Part shown: positions 13,401 to 23,100 of the stretch, piece by piece
Numbering within the stretch: the first letter of the stretch is position 1
Layout: every line of letters starts with the position of its first letter
Assembly (NCBI GenBank): GCA_023053575.1
Contig: JAKZAP010000013.1
Span: 22,437,070-22,501,069 of the forward strand
Origin: Branchinecta lynchi
Lineage: Eukaryota; Arthropoda; Branchiopoda; Anostraca; Branchinectidae
Direction of reading: 5' to 3'
DNA: 64,000 nt
Notes under the pieces: model-generated
The model's database searches: none
The model's input: only the letters and a program-made list of their open reading frames with translations
What the model was told of the DNA's origin: nothing
Translations under genes and position numbers: made by a program

Positions 13401-16400
13401 GTGCCATATAGCGATTGTAATTTCTGTCCGTCAGTCGGTCTGTCGGTCCCGGTTTTGCTAGTTCGGGCACTTCCAGATAAGCTAGGACGATGAAACTTGG
13501 CAGGCATATCAGGAACTGGACCAGATTAAATTAGAAATTGTCGCTTCCTCGATTCGACCATCTGGAGGGGAGTGGAGGGAGGGGGAATCCGGAAAAAATA
13601 GGAAAAATGAGATATTTTTAGCTTACGAACGGGTGATCGGATCTTAATGAAACTTGATATATGGAAGGAATTCGTGTCTCAGACCCTCCATTTTAAATCC
13701 AGACCGGATCCGGTGACACTGGGGGGAGTTGGAGGGGGAAACCGGAAATCTTGGAAAACACTTAGAGTGGAGGGATCCGGATGAAACTTGGTGGAAAGTA
13801 CAAGCAAAAGTCCTAGATACGTGACTGATATAACCGGAACAGATCCGCTCACTTTGGGGGGGGGGGGGAGAAGTCCGAATTTGTAGTGATCCCGCGAGTT
13901 CCGTGCTTTCTGATGTGCTGGGACGATGGAAATTGACAGGCATGTCTGGGACCCGACCAGATTAAATAGGAAATCGTCAATTCCCCGATTCCACCATCTG
14001 GGGGGGGGGGGGGAAGTGGAGGGAGGGTGAAGCCAAAATTTTAGGTATTTTTAGCTTGCGAACGGGTGATCGGATCTTGATGAAAATTGATATTTAGGAT
14101 GACCTCGTGTCTCAGACATCTCACTTTAAATCCGGACCGGATCCGATGACACTGGGGGGAGTTGGAGGAGGGAACCGGAAATTTTGAGAAACGCTTAAAG
14201 TGGAGGGATCGGGATGAAACTTGGTGGGAAAAACAAGCACAGGTCCTAGACACGTCATTAACATAACCGGACCGGATCAGGGCACTGTGCGGGAGTTGGG
14301 GTGGGGGTCCGGATTTCTAGCGATCCCGCGAGTTCGGCATACTTCCTGATGTCCTAGGGCAATAAAACTTGGCAGGTATGTCAGGGATTCGAACAGATTG
14401 ACTTGAGAACAGTCGTTTCCCCGACCCGACCATCGTGGGGGGAGTGGGTGGATGGGGAGTCCGGAATCTAGTGGCGTGCATAACTTTTGAACGGGTGATC
14501 GGATTTGAATGAAACTTGTCTGGTGAGCTATCGCCTCGGACGTTCAGTGTCACGTCCGGGTCGGGTCCGATACCTGTGGGGAAGGGGGGGGGGTGGAAAA
14601 CTCAAGAAACTCTAAAAGCAGAGGGATTGGGACGAAACTTAATGGATGGAACAAGCATTAGGCCTACATGGAATTGACGGAGCCAGATGGTTTCGGGGCT
14701 CTGTGGGGGGGGGGGTTGGAGGGGGTTTCCTGAAATTCCGGTAGTCGTGAGTTAGAATAGTTCCAGATGTAAAACGACAAGGAAACTTTGCAGGAATATT
14801 AGCGACCCGAATTATCTTGACTTAAGAACCTGACACAACATACCCCCGGAAACTTCCGTTCCTAGATCCGAGCATTTTTTGGGGAGCACGAGAAGAGAAA
14901 TATGGAAATTGACTTCTATAAATTGCGAACGAGTGATCTGATTCGAGTGAAACTTCATGGGTGATACGAATCGATGGCCCCTCGACATGTAAAACATGCG
15001 TTCGAACCATATGCGACCACGATTAGGGGAATTGGGGGTGGGGGGACTTTTGACATGCACAAAAACCAAACGGATGGACCGAATGAGATGCAAATTCGAC
15101 AGTGCCGAGTTTATGTGGCCTAGATTTGTTATTTGGCGTCCGGGCCGGATTCGGCCAAGGTAGGGGAGGGGGTACTGGAAACTTGCACATAGGCTATGCT
15201 CTAATTTCAGTAAAACTTGATGGACAGGAACAGGGAATTAAGAGATTGGGCCCGAACCGGCTCCGACAACGTTGGTGGGGGGGGGGGGGGGGGGGTGTAC
15301 CGGAACTTTCCAAAAATGCTCAGATTCGAGTGAAACTTGATAGATGGTATAAACGAAGATGCTTTAGGTGGTCGATTTTTTTTATTCCGAACCAGATTCG
15401 GCCACGGTAGGTGGAGATAGAGTGAGTACCGGAAATCGTGTAGCACGTCTAGGGATCAAACAAATGGATTTATTGGGATGAAAGTTTGAACAGTCATGTG
15501 CATTTGCTACATACAATCGAGACGATGCCGGAACTGCTCAGAAATGAGTGAAACTAAATATCCTATTTCTATTTCCGAACCGCATTTTTGGATGGCGGGT
15601 GTATTTTGTGACGTTTTCATCTACTTCTTGTACAGCCTACTCGTACAAGTGCCATATGAGCTCGTAGCTCTTGTTTTAACAAAAAAGCCTACTTCATTCA
15701 TGGTGGTACATTTTTATTTTTATGCCTCACAAAAATTGAGTTTTCTGTCAGTCTGATTAAGAGCGCGCGAATACCGTCTGCTTTTAGTTGTAGCCGCGCG
15801 TTATCTAGCGAAAACTTGTAAAACTTGCGAGGGGGGGGGGGGGGGGGGAAGATGATCGAGAAACTATGTTAGTGGAAGGCCCTTGGGAGTACTTAAGAAC
15901 AACATATTATGGCCGTCGCAGTGAAGCGAACGAGTTGGAGAACGATTGTTAAATTAAGAATATCTTTACGAATTACCTTTTAAGAATTACCTTTACCCTA
16001 CCGAGTATTTAATATATGTGTAGCGTGTACCCGAGCGGTTGGTACATATTATACTATACCGGTACTCTGATCTTAAACCTCGAAGGGTTGGTTCGTAAAT
16101 GTGGAGGGGGAAGTTCGGACGGTGGATCTTGGGTCCTACATTCAATAGAGAGTGTTTACAAATCATACTTGGTGAATATTGGTGAATATTGAAGTTCTGC
16201 ATACATCAAATACATCGGTTAATCCAACGATCCTTAATCACTACTGACTTAAGACTGACTCTTGAACGGTTCAAACTCCTAACTTATATACATCCTAAAT
16301 CCTAACTCCGTAATACTGAACCTTCTAACCAACATCAGCTGACACAGTAGTGACAGCACTACAATGTTAAACTTCCCGGCGAATGTCAGCTGATGTCTCA

Positions 16401-18805
16401 GCTGACTCCAAACTGATATCTTGGTTGAGGAACAAATGCCGACGCTATAATATTAAGATCTTCCAGCTGGCTCAACTGGTGTCTCAGCTGGCGAATACAT
16501 GCTGATGCGTCATTCTTGCGAATTTGGGAATTCGCGGCTGTTAATTAAAGCGTTTCGTGGACTTATACGTGGAATTCCAACGTCTGGATTTAAATACTTC
16601 GTGTGGTGACACAGTTAGAAAGGAGAAAACATTAGCATATGCTTTAAAAGAAATAAAGATAATGAGTGAACGATTTCATATCTGGCGCAAATAGGAAGAA
16701 ATCAAGAAAAACTACCAGTCTTTCGAACAATGTCTATTATATAAAATGTTTTTCCACACGTTCGTTTTTTCAACTTGAGCGGCTTTGAGCCTGAAGAGGA
16801 CCCTTGCCAAGAAGGGCCGCAGTATAGCTCTAACAAAATTGGGCTGACGAATCCGTTTTGCACTATCAAAAAAATGTCTATACGCCATGAGAGAATGGAA
16901 GGGTGAGAAAGTGTCGATAGGTATAGTTCAAGGGAACGGGTGGGGGTGTTTTAACGTCTGATGGGTATAAAACGTCTATTCTTTACTACATTTTTTAATT
17001 ATAAATCCTTCTTTTTCATAGGATCCAAGTGCCAAAATTGGATCAAACTGTCGGATAGGGCCCAACGTCGTCGTTGGCCCAGATGTAGTTATTGAAGATG
17101 GCGTCTGCATTAAGCGAACAACGGTGCTGAGAGGGGCACATATCCGATCGCACTCTTGGCTAGAAAGCTGCATCGTCGGCTGGATGTGCTCAGTTGGACG
17201 CTGGGTATGTGTTTAAGTTCATATTTTTACCGCTAGATCGTGACACTGATAGTAACCAAAGATGGGCGAATCGAATCCGAATCCAGGGCTAAGTAGTAAC
17301 AAAAGTTTTATACTTTGTACTTCACAAGTTTTCAGCTTCCGAACAAAATGGTCTGCAGTTAATGTCACCTAATTTGAAGGCGCTGACGACGAAAGAATAC
17401 TGTTGTTGTTTGATTTCCTTCTACCATTTAGTTTCACAGTAATAAATGAGTCAGTTCACGACGTCCCTGAATTTTTCTTATGGCCAATTCCACGGTTGAG
17501 GGACGCCTAGAATAGGTTCATTACTGACGTAGTGGCGAAATACTTGAAGTTTGGAAGTAGCCTTATTTGTCGGTCGGACAGGTTTTCGGCAAAGCGAGCC
17601 AGAATTCTGCCCCCGGTTTCGCAGCTAGTATAAAAATGAGGCAAAAATAAAATTGAGGCATACAATTATGAAGATGATAAAGCGAGCTTTCTCGTTAATC
17701 GTTGACAAAAAGGATGTCACAAGATGTCACAAGTTTTTGCAGCCAAAATTCAGGTTCCGGCAGAGAAAAGTGGCAACACTGGGGGAGAAGTGTGATTAAG
17801 TTACGAAGGATGTAGTGTTTCTTCATTTTCTCGTTATTCTTTCGTCGGCAGCACCTTAAAATTTAGTTGACATTACGTGGTGACCATTTTGTTCGGAAGC
17901 TAAAATATTTGGAGATTGGTGAGGACTTCAAAAAAGAAGTCATCTGTTCGTCCGTCTTCGTCCGCTTGGCAACCTCGACTGGGATCAGAGCCGCGGAGGA
18001 ATTATCCTCTTCATTGCTCAAACTATTTATGTCACAACAAAAATAAAGAAACGGGCTGAAAAGAAATAGGCAAGGTCTAAGGTCGGACTGGATCTGTGAA
18101 TTTAAAACCTCGTCGCGTAGAATAACGGCCTAGGTTGGTGAGCGTTCGTGGAACACCATTTGAATCCTCCCTAGCAGTCACTGTCTTGTTGTAGAAAATG
18201 AATCCAGAATTGGAATATTCTGAGCGACACCCCGAGATTATTTGTGTAACCTGTTGTAAAAGGAGCGGTAAAATAGGGCAATTGAACCATTCATTATACC
18301 GGCTTTAAAAGACCTGTCTTACCTTACCAACGCAACCTACTTCCATAATCACTCCATATCTTTATAAACCCGCAGACCCCAATTTCGTGTCAACCCATCC
18401 AACAAAACCACGCTGATTTTCTGAATTGTCGTGATTTGCTACCTTCGATGTGTGTCGCGCTGTCGACGGTTATCTGCGAGAAGTTTTTCCATCAGAAAAA
18501 CTGGTTATGTAAATTTTTTCGCTGTAAGTCAACCGGTCTCGGAAAAGGCTTGAAACAGCCAAAACCGTGGGTTACTTGTTGAAAGCACAGCCTAGTTTTA
18601 TTTTAAAATATTGTAAGTGGAATAGTAAATGGTGCGAGGGGTCCTTTAAAGAATCTAACGTTTTTTTCTTTAGGTACGGATGGAAAATGTTACAGTTTTG
18701 GGCGAGGATGTGAGCGTTAAAGATGAAATCTATGTGAATGGTGGAATCGTTTTGCCGCACAAAGCTATAGGAGTGTCTGTCCCGGATCCGCAGATTATAA
18801 TGTGA
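4230..18805 (+). CDS. GMPPB: Mannose-1-phosphate guanyltransferase beta (six coding exons)
   Basis: This enzyme makes GDP-mannose from mannose-1-phosphate and GTP in the cytosol, supplying N-glycosylation, O-mannosylation and GPI-anchor synthesis. Coding exons are 4230-4439, 5515-5712, 8018-8173, 11674-11880, 17022-17204 and 18674-18805. All introns are GT-AG and all junctions phase 0, giving 361 residues against about 360 in vertebrate GMPPB. Visible motifs are the nucleotidyltransferase signature GGYGTRLRP (residues 8-16), LNSD (109-112), FVEKP (160-164), NKINAG (170-175) and FWMDVG (216-221). C-terminal left-handed beta-helix hexapeptides ([15 protein letters not shown]) run from about residue 262, and the protein ends in IIM. 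A splice acceptor 17 nt before the ATG implies an upstream non-coding exon, which I could not locate. The gene appears intact. Confidence 0.97.
4440..5514 (+). other. GMPPB intron 1, no gene or clear repeat seen
   Basis: A GT-AG intron of about 1.1 kb. The open frame at 4962-5252 has no recognisable domain and is probably chance. I saw no repeat shared with other parts of the window. Confidence 0.6.
5515..5712 (+). CDS. GMPPB: GMPPB coding exon 2
   Basis: Acceptor TTTTTTAG ends at 5514 and donor GTAAGC starts at 5713. It encodes residues 71-136 with [13 protein letters not shown] and [11 protein letters not shown]. The LNSD aspartate belongs to the metal/sugar-nucleotide site of this family. 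Phase 0 at both ends. Confidence 0.95.
6085..6500 (+). repeat. Repeat family B, copy 1
   Basis: This shares ACGTAAGTGGAGGGATACCT, GACATCGCAAAAG and CCGTCTGTCCGTC with 43012-44190. Downstream are GCCGGA...TAGTTC-type modules and AAACCGGAAA motifs like those tandemly repeated in the other copy. It lies in GMPPB intron 2. No coding capacity was recognised. Confidence 0.6.
6655..7999 (+). mobile_element. G-rich Helentron-like repeat, copy 2 (complete, tandem core)
   Basis: Left end TTTTTATGGCACTTG with a hairpin GGCACTTG/CAAGTGCC, then ATAGCGATCGCAAT and CTGTCCGTCCGTCGGTCTGT. Right end CAAGTGCCATATGAGCTCGT, then AGCTCTTGTTT with a GAGCT-CGT-AGCTC stem. Between them, modules of about 280 bp repeat four times, at roughly 6830, 7127, 7400 and 7681. 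Each carries ACTGTGGGGGGAGTGGAGGG, GGTGATCGGATCTCGATG and GGACCGGATCCGGTGAC-like blocks. No ORF belongs to it. Its right end is 18 bp from the acceptor AG of GMPPB exon 3. Confidence 0.65.
8018..8173 (+). CDS. GMPPB: GMPPB coding exon 3
   Basis: Acceptor TTTTCTGTCAG ends at 8017 and donor GTAAGG starts at 8174. It encodes residues 137-188 with [29 protein letters not shown] and YILNPSVL, the conserved core after the catalytic region. Phase 0 both sides. Confidence 0.95.
8190..8480. mobile_element. MITE family D, single copy
   Basis: The ends are inverted: CGTGTTCCACCCTACTTACC on the left, and TTGTTAGAAGGGTGGACCAC followed by GCTC on the right. Inside are GTAGTTACTACG, GACGTCACGAATTT and AATAGTTACTATTG blocks. 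The same blocks form a cluster at 20730-22115. Short, without an ORF, and in GMPPB intron 3. Confidence 0.6.
8481..9073. other. Intron sequence, no gene seen
   Basis: Part of GMPPB intron 3. The stretch 8870-9060 has CGTTTTTCCG and GTTTCCGCGA motifs like those in the adjacent foldback element, so it may be a decayed relative. The overlapping open frames show no recognisable protein. Confidence 0.35.
9074..9702. mobile_element. Foldback element in GMPPB intron 3
   Basis: Two arms of about 250-290 bp are inverted around about 9390-9420. Left landmarks are CTGAATTTTATTTTTATTTTC and CGAAACGGCGTTTCCGTGAG. Right landmarks are their reverse complements, CTCGCGGAAACGCCG and GAAAATAAAATTCATAT. GTTTCCGCGA/TCGCGGAAAC units recur inside. 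No transposase is visible. Confidence 0.55.
9703..9765 (+). mobile_element. Truncated end of hAT-type MITE family C
   Basis: CAGGGGCGTCACTAGCC followed by a G run matches the terminal sequence of the family C MITEs (for example 48753-49104). The other end is not present. Confidence 0.5.
9795..10305. repeat. Dispersed repeat J, copies 2 and 3
   Basis: Two adjacent copies (about 9795-9990 and 10115-10305) of the repeat also found at 2565-2760. Both carry AAAAAGCGAAGCTTSCAA and the GCGAAATTTT/GTGAAATTTT end. The third copy is closer to the 2565 copy than the second is. Confidence 0.6.
10310..11085. repeat. Tandem repeat E (GCCCGACA / TGCCGACG units)
   Basis: About ten degenerate half-units alternate GCCCGACA...GATTTCTT with TATAAAAAGAACCCGATGTGCCGACG. 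The spacing between like motifs is about 60-120 bp. Minus-strand open frames across it are by-products of the repetition. A 130 bp piece reappears at 13181-13310, and a related array follows the gene at 59265. Confidence 0.7.
11086..11673 (+). other. End of GMPPB intron 3, nothing recognised
   Basis: It contains a G run at about 11110-11122 and no other feature I can name. The CTTACAG acceptor of exon 4 closes it. Confidence 0.4.
11674..11880 (+). CDS. GMPPB: GMPPB coding exon 4
   Basis: Acceptor TTTCTTACAG ends at 11673 and donor GTGAGT starts at 11881. It encodes residues 189-257 with [23 protein letters not shown] and [10 protein letters not shown]. The FWMDVG aspartate is conserved in sugar-nucleotide pyrophosphorylases. 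Phase 0 both sides. Confidence 0.95.
12190..12610 (-). pseudogene. LINE ORF2 C-terminal remnant
   Basis: Minus-strand frames give [16 protein letters not shown] at about 12570-12500, then, after a frame change, [10 protein letters not shown]...[16 protein letters not shown] at 12410-12189 ending in a stop. The YxCPVW and RRxKL...TRYxxSFxP pattern is the usual C-terminus of CR1/Jockey-like ORF2 proteins. A similar tail lies at 60759-61001. Broken and non-functional. Confidence 0.7.
12720..13080. repeat. Palindromic repeat F (ATACCACGGTAT units)
   Basis: Many short units of TTTTTGCAGWTACCGTGGTATC and its reverse complement, such as CAGATACCACGATMA, are scattered in both orientations. The same units occur at 22130-22260. 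A foldback or satellite-like origin is likely; no ORF. Confidence 0.55.
13181..13310. repeat. 130 bp copy of tandem repeat E with 10 bp flanking duplication
   Basis: By eye this is identical over about 125 bp to 10606-10733 in the same orientation. It is flanked by GGCCAATTTT at 13171-13180 and again at 13311-13320. The direct repeats suggest a discrete insertion event. At its right end CCGACGAGTCGACCGACTCG forms a small palindrome. Confidence 0.75.
13375..15675 (+). mobile_element. G-rich Helentron-like repeat, copy 3 (long)
   Basis: The left end TTTTTATGGCACTTGAGC and hairpin CACTTGAGCTTACTCAAGTG, and the right end ACTCGTACAAGTGCCATATG followed by GAGCTCGTAGCTCTTGTT, match the other copies. 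The 2.3 kb interior holds at least seven GATGAAACTTGG/GTGAAACTTGAT modules with G runs of 8-17. The later modules have diverged from the first. It lies in GMPPB intron 4. No protein is encoded. Confidence 0.65.
15676..17021 (+). other. Rest of GMPPB intron 4
   Basis: It holds a long G run at about 15832-15848. A stretch at 16780-16870 resembles MITE family K (GCCAAGAAGGGCCGCAGTAT, ATCCGTTTTGCACTATCAAA). Otherwise nothing recognised. Confidence 0.4.
17022..17204 (+). CDS. GMPPB: GMPPB coding exon 5
   Basis: Acceptor TTTTTCATAG ends at 17021 and donor GTATGT starts at 17205. It encodes residues 258-318: [20 protein letters not shown], then the helix continuing through [25 protein letters not shown] and SVGRW. 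These are hexapeptide turns of the C-terminal beta-helix. Phase 0. Confidence 0.95.
17205..18673 (+). other. GMPPB intron 5, nothing recognised
   Basis: A GT-AG intron of about 1.5 kb. I saw no shared repeat family or coding segment in it. Confidence 0.5.
18674..18805 (+). CDS. GMPPB: GMPPB coding exon 6 with stop codon
   Basis: Acceptor TTTTTTTCTTTAG ends at 18673. It encodes residues 319-361, [15 protein letters not shown], then [20 protein letters not shown] and QIIM, ending in TGA at 18803-18805. The IIM C-terminus matches animal GMPPB. No clear AATAAA was seen just downstream. Confidence 0.95.
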   Translation, partial: VRMENVTVLGEDVSVKDEIYVNGGIVLPHKAIGVSVPDPQIIM

Positions 18806-19005
18806 AATATTTGCAGGGTCTTATTTGTGTAGTCGTTTTCCATGGCTCAAAATGTGGGGGTTCAACTGAGGTGTTGTTGCGTTCCGCGGTCCCAGGTTCG
18901 ATGCCTAGTTTTTGATCGGGTAAAGCCATTCATGCCGCTCCTTTTTTTTAAAGAATTTAGAGCAATTGAAAACGACTTGCTTGATTCCTGTTTGAAATAC
19001 TCCAC

Positions 19006-19160
19006 TGTACAAAAAAATCTTGCAGCATTTACTACTGGGCTTAATCTTGTCTCTGAAAAGATAATTTTATCTATAATTCGGTTTAATTTTCCCTAAGATT
19101 AATCCCAGTAGCAAATACTGCAGTTAACTTTAATCCTTGTTCGGAGAAACTTTTTACATT
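19006..19160. mobile_element. Tc1/mariner-style MITE family N, copy 1
   Basis: Left CACTGTACAAAAAAATCTTG, right GTTCGGAGAAACTTTTTACA. The inner arms carry AGCATTTACTACTGGGCTTA and the inverted AGTAGCAAATACTGCAGTTA. Related copies are at 44945-45125 and 52837-53005, where a TA duplication is visible. Confidence 0.55.
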
Positions 19161-19547
19161 TTAGGCTACCAGTCTGCCTGAAAGTGCAATTTAAACTTGT
19201 CTTTTTTTTATTTTGTGTGCCATCAAAGTGATTGGTTGCGGATTTCCAAATTTCAGGGCCAGTGAGGTGAAGGATTTTTATTTTCATATTTTTGATCTGT
19301 GTTTTTTAATCCTGAGCCATTTTGCATTCCAGTGTTTTTAGTCGAAGGCGTAATATGGCACTCAATGTTGTTAGGTCTGTTTAGGTTCTTCGGTTGGCCA
19401 ATTTCACTCCTTGCCTTACTCCTTTCTGATTCAAATTCTCATGAATGGTCTGACCCCCCCCCCCCCCCGACATCCCTGAGTTGCTCCTGTGCTGCCACAG
19501 GTCCCTTTTCCTATATGGCCAGGAAGTTAATGCTGACGGAATTTCAG

Positions 19548-19890
19548 AAGCGTTACTAGCCAAAATGTTTGGGGGGGGGGCTAGCTATTTACCAACTAGC
19601 TGGTAATTTTTACCGACAGTAAAAAACGACAGTTTTACGAAAAAGTGACTGGTTTTCAGAAAACTCGACTACTTTTCGAAAATAAAACTACTGTTTTGAT
19701 GAAAAACAATCAGCTGATTTTCAAAAAATGATTTCACGAAAAAAATCGATCGATTTTACTATGAAATCAACTGTTTTTACTTAAAAACAGCCACTCTTCG
19801 CACCGACTTGGTTACTTTGTACCGACTGGCCGACAACACCCCCCCCCCCCCCCCCCCCCCCCCCTTCCCCCGCCATGCATGACCCACCTC
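19548..19890 (+). mobile_element. hAT-type MITE family C, degenerate copy
   Basis: Left end CAGAAGCGTTACTAGCCAAA with a G run; interior TTTACCAACTAGCTGGTAAT and many GAAAAN(2-4)CGACT units. Right part GACTGGCCGACAAC, a C run of over 25, and a decayed terminus. The 8 bp flanks (CGGAATTT and CGGATTTC) match only in part. Confidence 0.6.
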
Positions 19891-20101
19891 CGGATTTCCC
19901 CCAGCTGATTTGTTCAGCTACAGTTAGCGTGCCGTTGTCGTGAATGTTAGCTAAAATACTACGGTGATAGTCTGTTGATTTTTTGTTATTATTTATATCT
20001 TTTGTGCGTGTTTTGGAGAGCAGTGATCTTTTTACTGGATGAGCATTGGCTAATAAATCAACTTTTTACTGATTAACTAGATGACTAAATAATCCTTCAG
20101 C

Positions 20102-20409
20102 CAGAGACGATACTAGCCAAATTGTTTGGGGGGGGGGACGAAGCATTTACCGACTGTCTGGTAATTTTTACCGACTTTTTCTGCAGAAAAACCGACTTGA
20201 AAATGACATTTTTGAAAAAAATCGACTAATTTTCCGAAAAATCCACTGATTTTCAGAACAACCGACTGTTTTCATGAAAAGAAATCAAGTGTTTTGACGA
20301 AAAATCGCGGCGCTTCGCGCCGAATCAGTATTTTTTACCGACTGGCCGACGGCTTTGGGGGGAGGCGTCCCACCTCTCCCCCCCCCCCCCCCCAGTCGTG
20401 ACGCCTTTG
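20102..20409 (+). mobile_element. hAT-type MITE family C with 8 bp TSD
   Basis: The 8 bp direct repeat CCTTCAGC flanks the element at 20094-20101 and 20410-20417. The ends are CAGAGACGATACTAGCC and GTCGTGACGCCTTTG, imperfect inverted repeats. The interior has GGGGGGGG, TTTACCGACTGTCTGGTAAT, AAAACCGACT units and CGGCGCTTCGCGCCG. The TSD length and CAG/CTG-like ends indicate hAT mobilisation. Confidence 0.8.
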
Positions 20410-20605
20410 CCTTCAGCCCAAGCTGACTGCGAGTCATATTTGACGGTGCAAAATGGATAAGTCAACTACATTTTAGAGCTCTATTTCGGCCGTTCCTGGC
20501 AAGCTCTTCAGACTTGGGCCGCCCGTGCTGGAAAATGAACCTTGCCAAGAACGGCCGAAATATAGCTCTAAAATGTAGCTGACTTATCCGTTTTGCACCG
20601 TCAAT
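20410..20605. mobile_element. MITE family K, copy into which a family C MITE inserted
   Basis: It starts CCTTCAGCCCAAGCTGACTG. Inverted arms carry CATTTTAGAGCTCTATTTCG with CGAAATATAGCTCTAAAATG, and a GGTGCAAAATGGATAAGTCA with GACTTATCCGTTTTGCACCG pair. Related pieces are at 16780-16870, 42514-42560, 53824-54079 and 63710-63755. The family C target duplication is the K terminus itself, so C inserted into K. Confidence 0.65.
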
Positions 20606-20729
20606 ATAACTATATGACTGCTTCAGACCCAAACAAAATAATCGCCGGGATTTGCGAAGCCGTAATCTTTTCATGGAAAAATGAACAGCCATTCAAGAAT
20701 CGCATTTCATTATGGAGTCGTGGTATTTA

Positions 20730-22115
20730 GAGCCGCGTTCCAACCTTCTAACAGTAGTAACTATTAGTTACTATTTCCCTTCCATCCTCACGAAAAGTTA
20801 CTACGCTGACCGTTCCAACCTTCTTGAAATAGTAACTAAAGAAACTATTTGCTTACCATGCTCGGGAGCGTAGTAAGTGCGGTAACTACGCATCTCTGTA
20901 ACGTGATTGGTCGAATTCGTCAGCGGCATGAAATTCTGCTGGAAAACGGAAAAATCGTTCCATCCTTGACGGCAAAAAGCCAGAATTCGTGACCTCATGC
21001 GTAGTAACCACGGGAAGCACGGTGACACAAGCCCATAAAATTGACCGATCAACGACGACGGGTTGGGACAAGTCTAGGTTTGTCAGGGGTCGGAGAACTA
21101 CCGGTGTCGCAGTCCGTAAGACATAGAGCGTGCTCCACACTACATACCGTAGTTACTACGCGTGACATCACGGATCCTGGCGTTAATGCTGGAACACAAT
21201 TGTCTGTTTTCGCCAAAGAGTGTGTTCCACCCTACCTACCGTGGTTACAACTGACAAGTCACGGATTTTGGTGTCAAGGCTGGAACAAATTTGTGCATTT
21301 TCGGCAAAATATCGTGCCACGGGCTTATGGCCAATCATAAGCGTGTTCCACCCTTCTAATTATAGTAACTATTAGTTACTATTACTATAGAAAAATCCTT
21401 CCAGTCTTGACTTCAAAAAGGCAGAGTTCGTGACGTCATGCGTAGTAACTACGGTAAGTACGGCGGTACACGCTCCATGTCGCAGAGATTACTACCACGC
21501 TTACTATGCTCCCTAGCGTACTAAGTAAATAATTACTACTTCGAGAATGTTGGATTGATCAGTGTAGTAGCTTTTCAGAGGTTGGAATGAAAGTAGGAAC
21601 AAATAGTTACCATTGTTAGAACGATGGAACACGCTCAAAATGTCGTGCCGCGGGCTGATCGGGCCAATCAAGTCACGGAGAGCGTGGTAAGCAAACCGTT
21701 AACTGTTACTTACTCAGTTACTGGGACGGTCAGTATAGTAACTTTTCACGAGGTTGGAATGATCCGAACCAAAAGAGTAACTAATAGTTACTATACTTAG
21801 AGCGTTTTCCCCCCTTCTAACAATAGTAATTATTAGTTACTATTTTTGTTCCAATCTCGTAAGAAATTACTACGCTGACCGTTCCAACCTTCTCGAAATA
21901 TGAACTATTTGCTCACCGCATGGTCGGGAGCGTGGTAACTACGCATTTCTGTAACGTGATTTGTCGGATTCGCCCGTGGCAAGATATTCTGCTGGAAAAT
22001 AGAAAAACCTTGACGGTAAGAAACCAGAATTTGTGACGTCGTGCGTAGTAGCTACGGTAAGTAGGGTGAAGCATGCTCTTAGGAAGGATGGAACGTGGCT
22101 CATATACGTACGGCA
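20730..22115. repeat. Cluster of MITE family D copies in both orientations
   Basis: About five copies or part copies of the 8190-8480 element lie head to tail and inverted. GTTCCACCCT/AGGGTGGAAC ends, TAGTAACTATTAGTTACTAT, CGTAGTTACTACGC-like blocks and GTGACGTCATGCGTAGTAAC all repeat. All open frames here are by-products of the repeat. Confidence 0.65.
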
Positions 22116-22129
22116 CCCGGCTCCCTAGA

Positions 22130-22260
22130 CAGTAGACAGTAGTTGCTTTTTTGCAGTTATCTCGGTATCGACACCACGGTCAAAAGGCGTTTTTGCAGTT
22201 ATCGTGGGATCTGATATTCAGATACCACGGTCCGACCATGGTATCTGAAAAGTCATCTCA
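22130..22260. repeat. Palindromic repeat F, second site
   Basis: TTTTTGCAGTTATCGTGGGATC and GATACCACGGTC units like those at 12720-13080. Confidence 0.5.
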
Positions 22261-22274
22261 CTTTCGGGTTGCTG

Positions 22275-22540
22275 TCACTACCACTACACGTCAGTTCCCA
22301 TAAATGTCAGTTAGCCTAAACCAAAAATTCAACAGTTTGCCCACACGTCAGTTGGCCAAAACCTTGGTTCCCTTACCGTCAGTTGAACCACCGTCACGTC
22401 GCATATTTTAGAAATTCGTCAGTTCATTAACACGTCAGTTCATCATCATGTCAGTACGCATACACGTCAAGTCGCTAACCGTCAGTTAACATAAACGTCA
22501 GTTCGCCTACAAAATCCGTCACTACACCAAAATTCGTACC
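22275..22540 (+). repeat. CGTCAGTT-unit degenerate tandem repeat
   Basis: At least nine (A)CGTCAGTT units are spaced about 15-35 bp apart in one orientation. The same unit occurs on both sides of the CR1-like LINE at 54649-56370, in inverted orientation there. Confidence 0.65.
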
Positions 22541-22559
22541 CACTAATTAGTTCGAAGTA

Positions 22560-22922
22560 GACTGGTTCACCGAAAGTAATTAAACAAAGGGAATAAAATC
22601 AAGGTGATTAATAAAGAAGCCGACATTTGCGCGTATTGACGAGGGCTCAGAGTCGTAGGAAGCTTGCAATCAGATGCGGTAGGTAAAGTCACAAAAGAAA
22701 GAATAGATGCAGACTAATTCAATCAATACAAGCCGTTGCGAAGGTTTTGGTTGGGGCTAGTCAAACGGAAACTGAAAAAATATAAGGTTAAAGTTTAGCC
22801 GAAAAGGGCTGGGATAGGACAGTCTAGTTACCCATCACTTAGTGACTCAGAGAGGCTCGAAGACCCGATGAAAATGCGTGACTTCGTGTTCGCTATTCAC
22901 GATTAATAGATTTTCAAATAGT
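22560..22922 (+). repeat. Repeat family H, left part interrupted by the mini-Polinton
   Basis: From about 22760 (TTTAGCCGAAAAGGGCTGGGA) to GATTTTCAAATAGT, this continues after the mini-Polinton as GGAATTTTCGTGTGATTTGT at 26786. The minus-strand copy at 47080-47565 contains both halves joined. The 22560-22760 stretch shows nothing I recognise. The last six bases (AATAGT, 22917-22922) are the target duplication. Confidence 0.65.
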
Positions 22923-23061
22923 AGTAGTATATAATACCGGCTCCCACTCCACCCTCCCCCCAATTTCAAAACCCCATTTTAACATCAATTTCTTAAACTT
23001 TAACATCCTTTTTACCAAATTACCCCCCTTTTTAAGAACATTTTTATTTTCTTACTTCCAA
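22923..23061 (+). repeat. Left terminal inverted repeat of mini-Polinton
   Basis: About 139 bp matching the reverse complement of 26641-26779 with no mismatch seen by eye. It includes CCGGCTCCCACTCCACCCTC and ends in TTTTCTTACTTCCA. Confidence 0.93.
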
Positions 23062-23100
23062 CGAGTAAGAAGTAAGTCTTCTTACTTTTCTTACTTTCCG

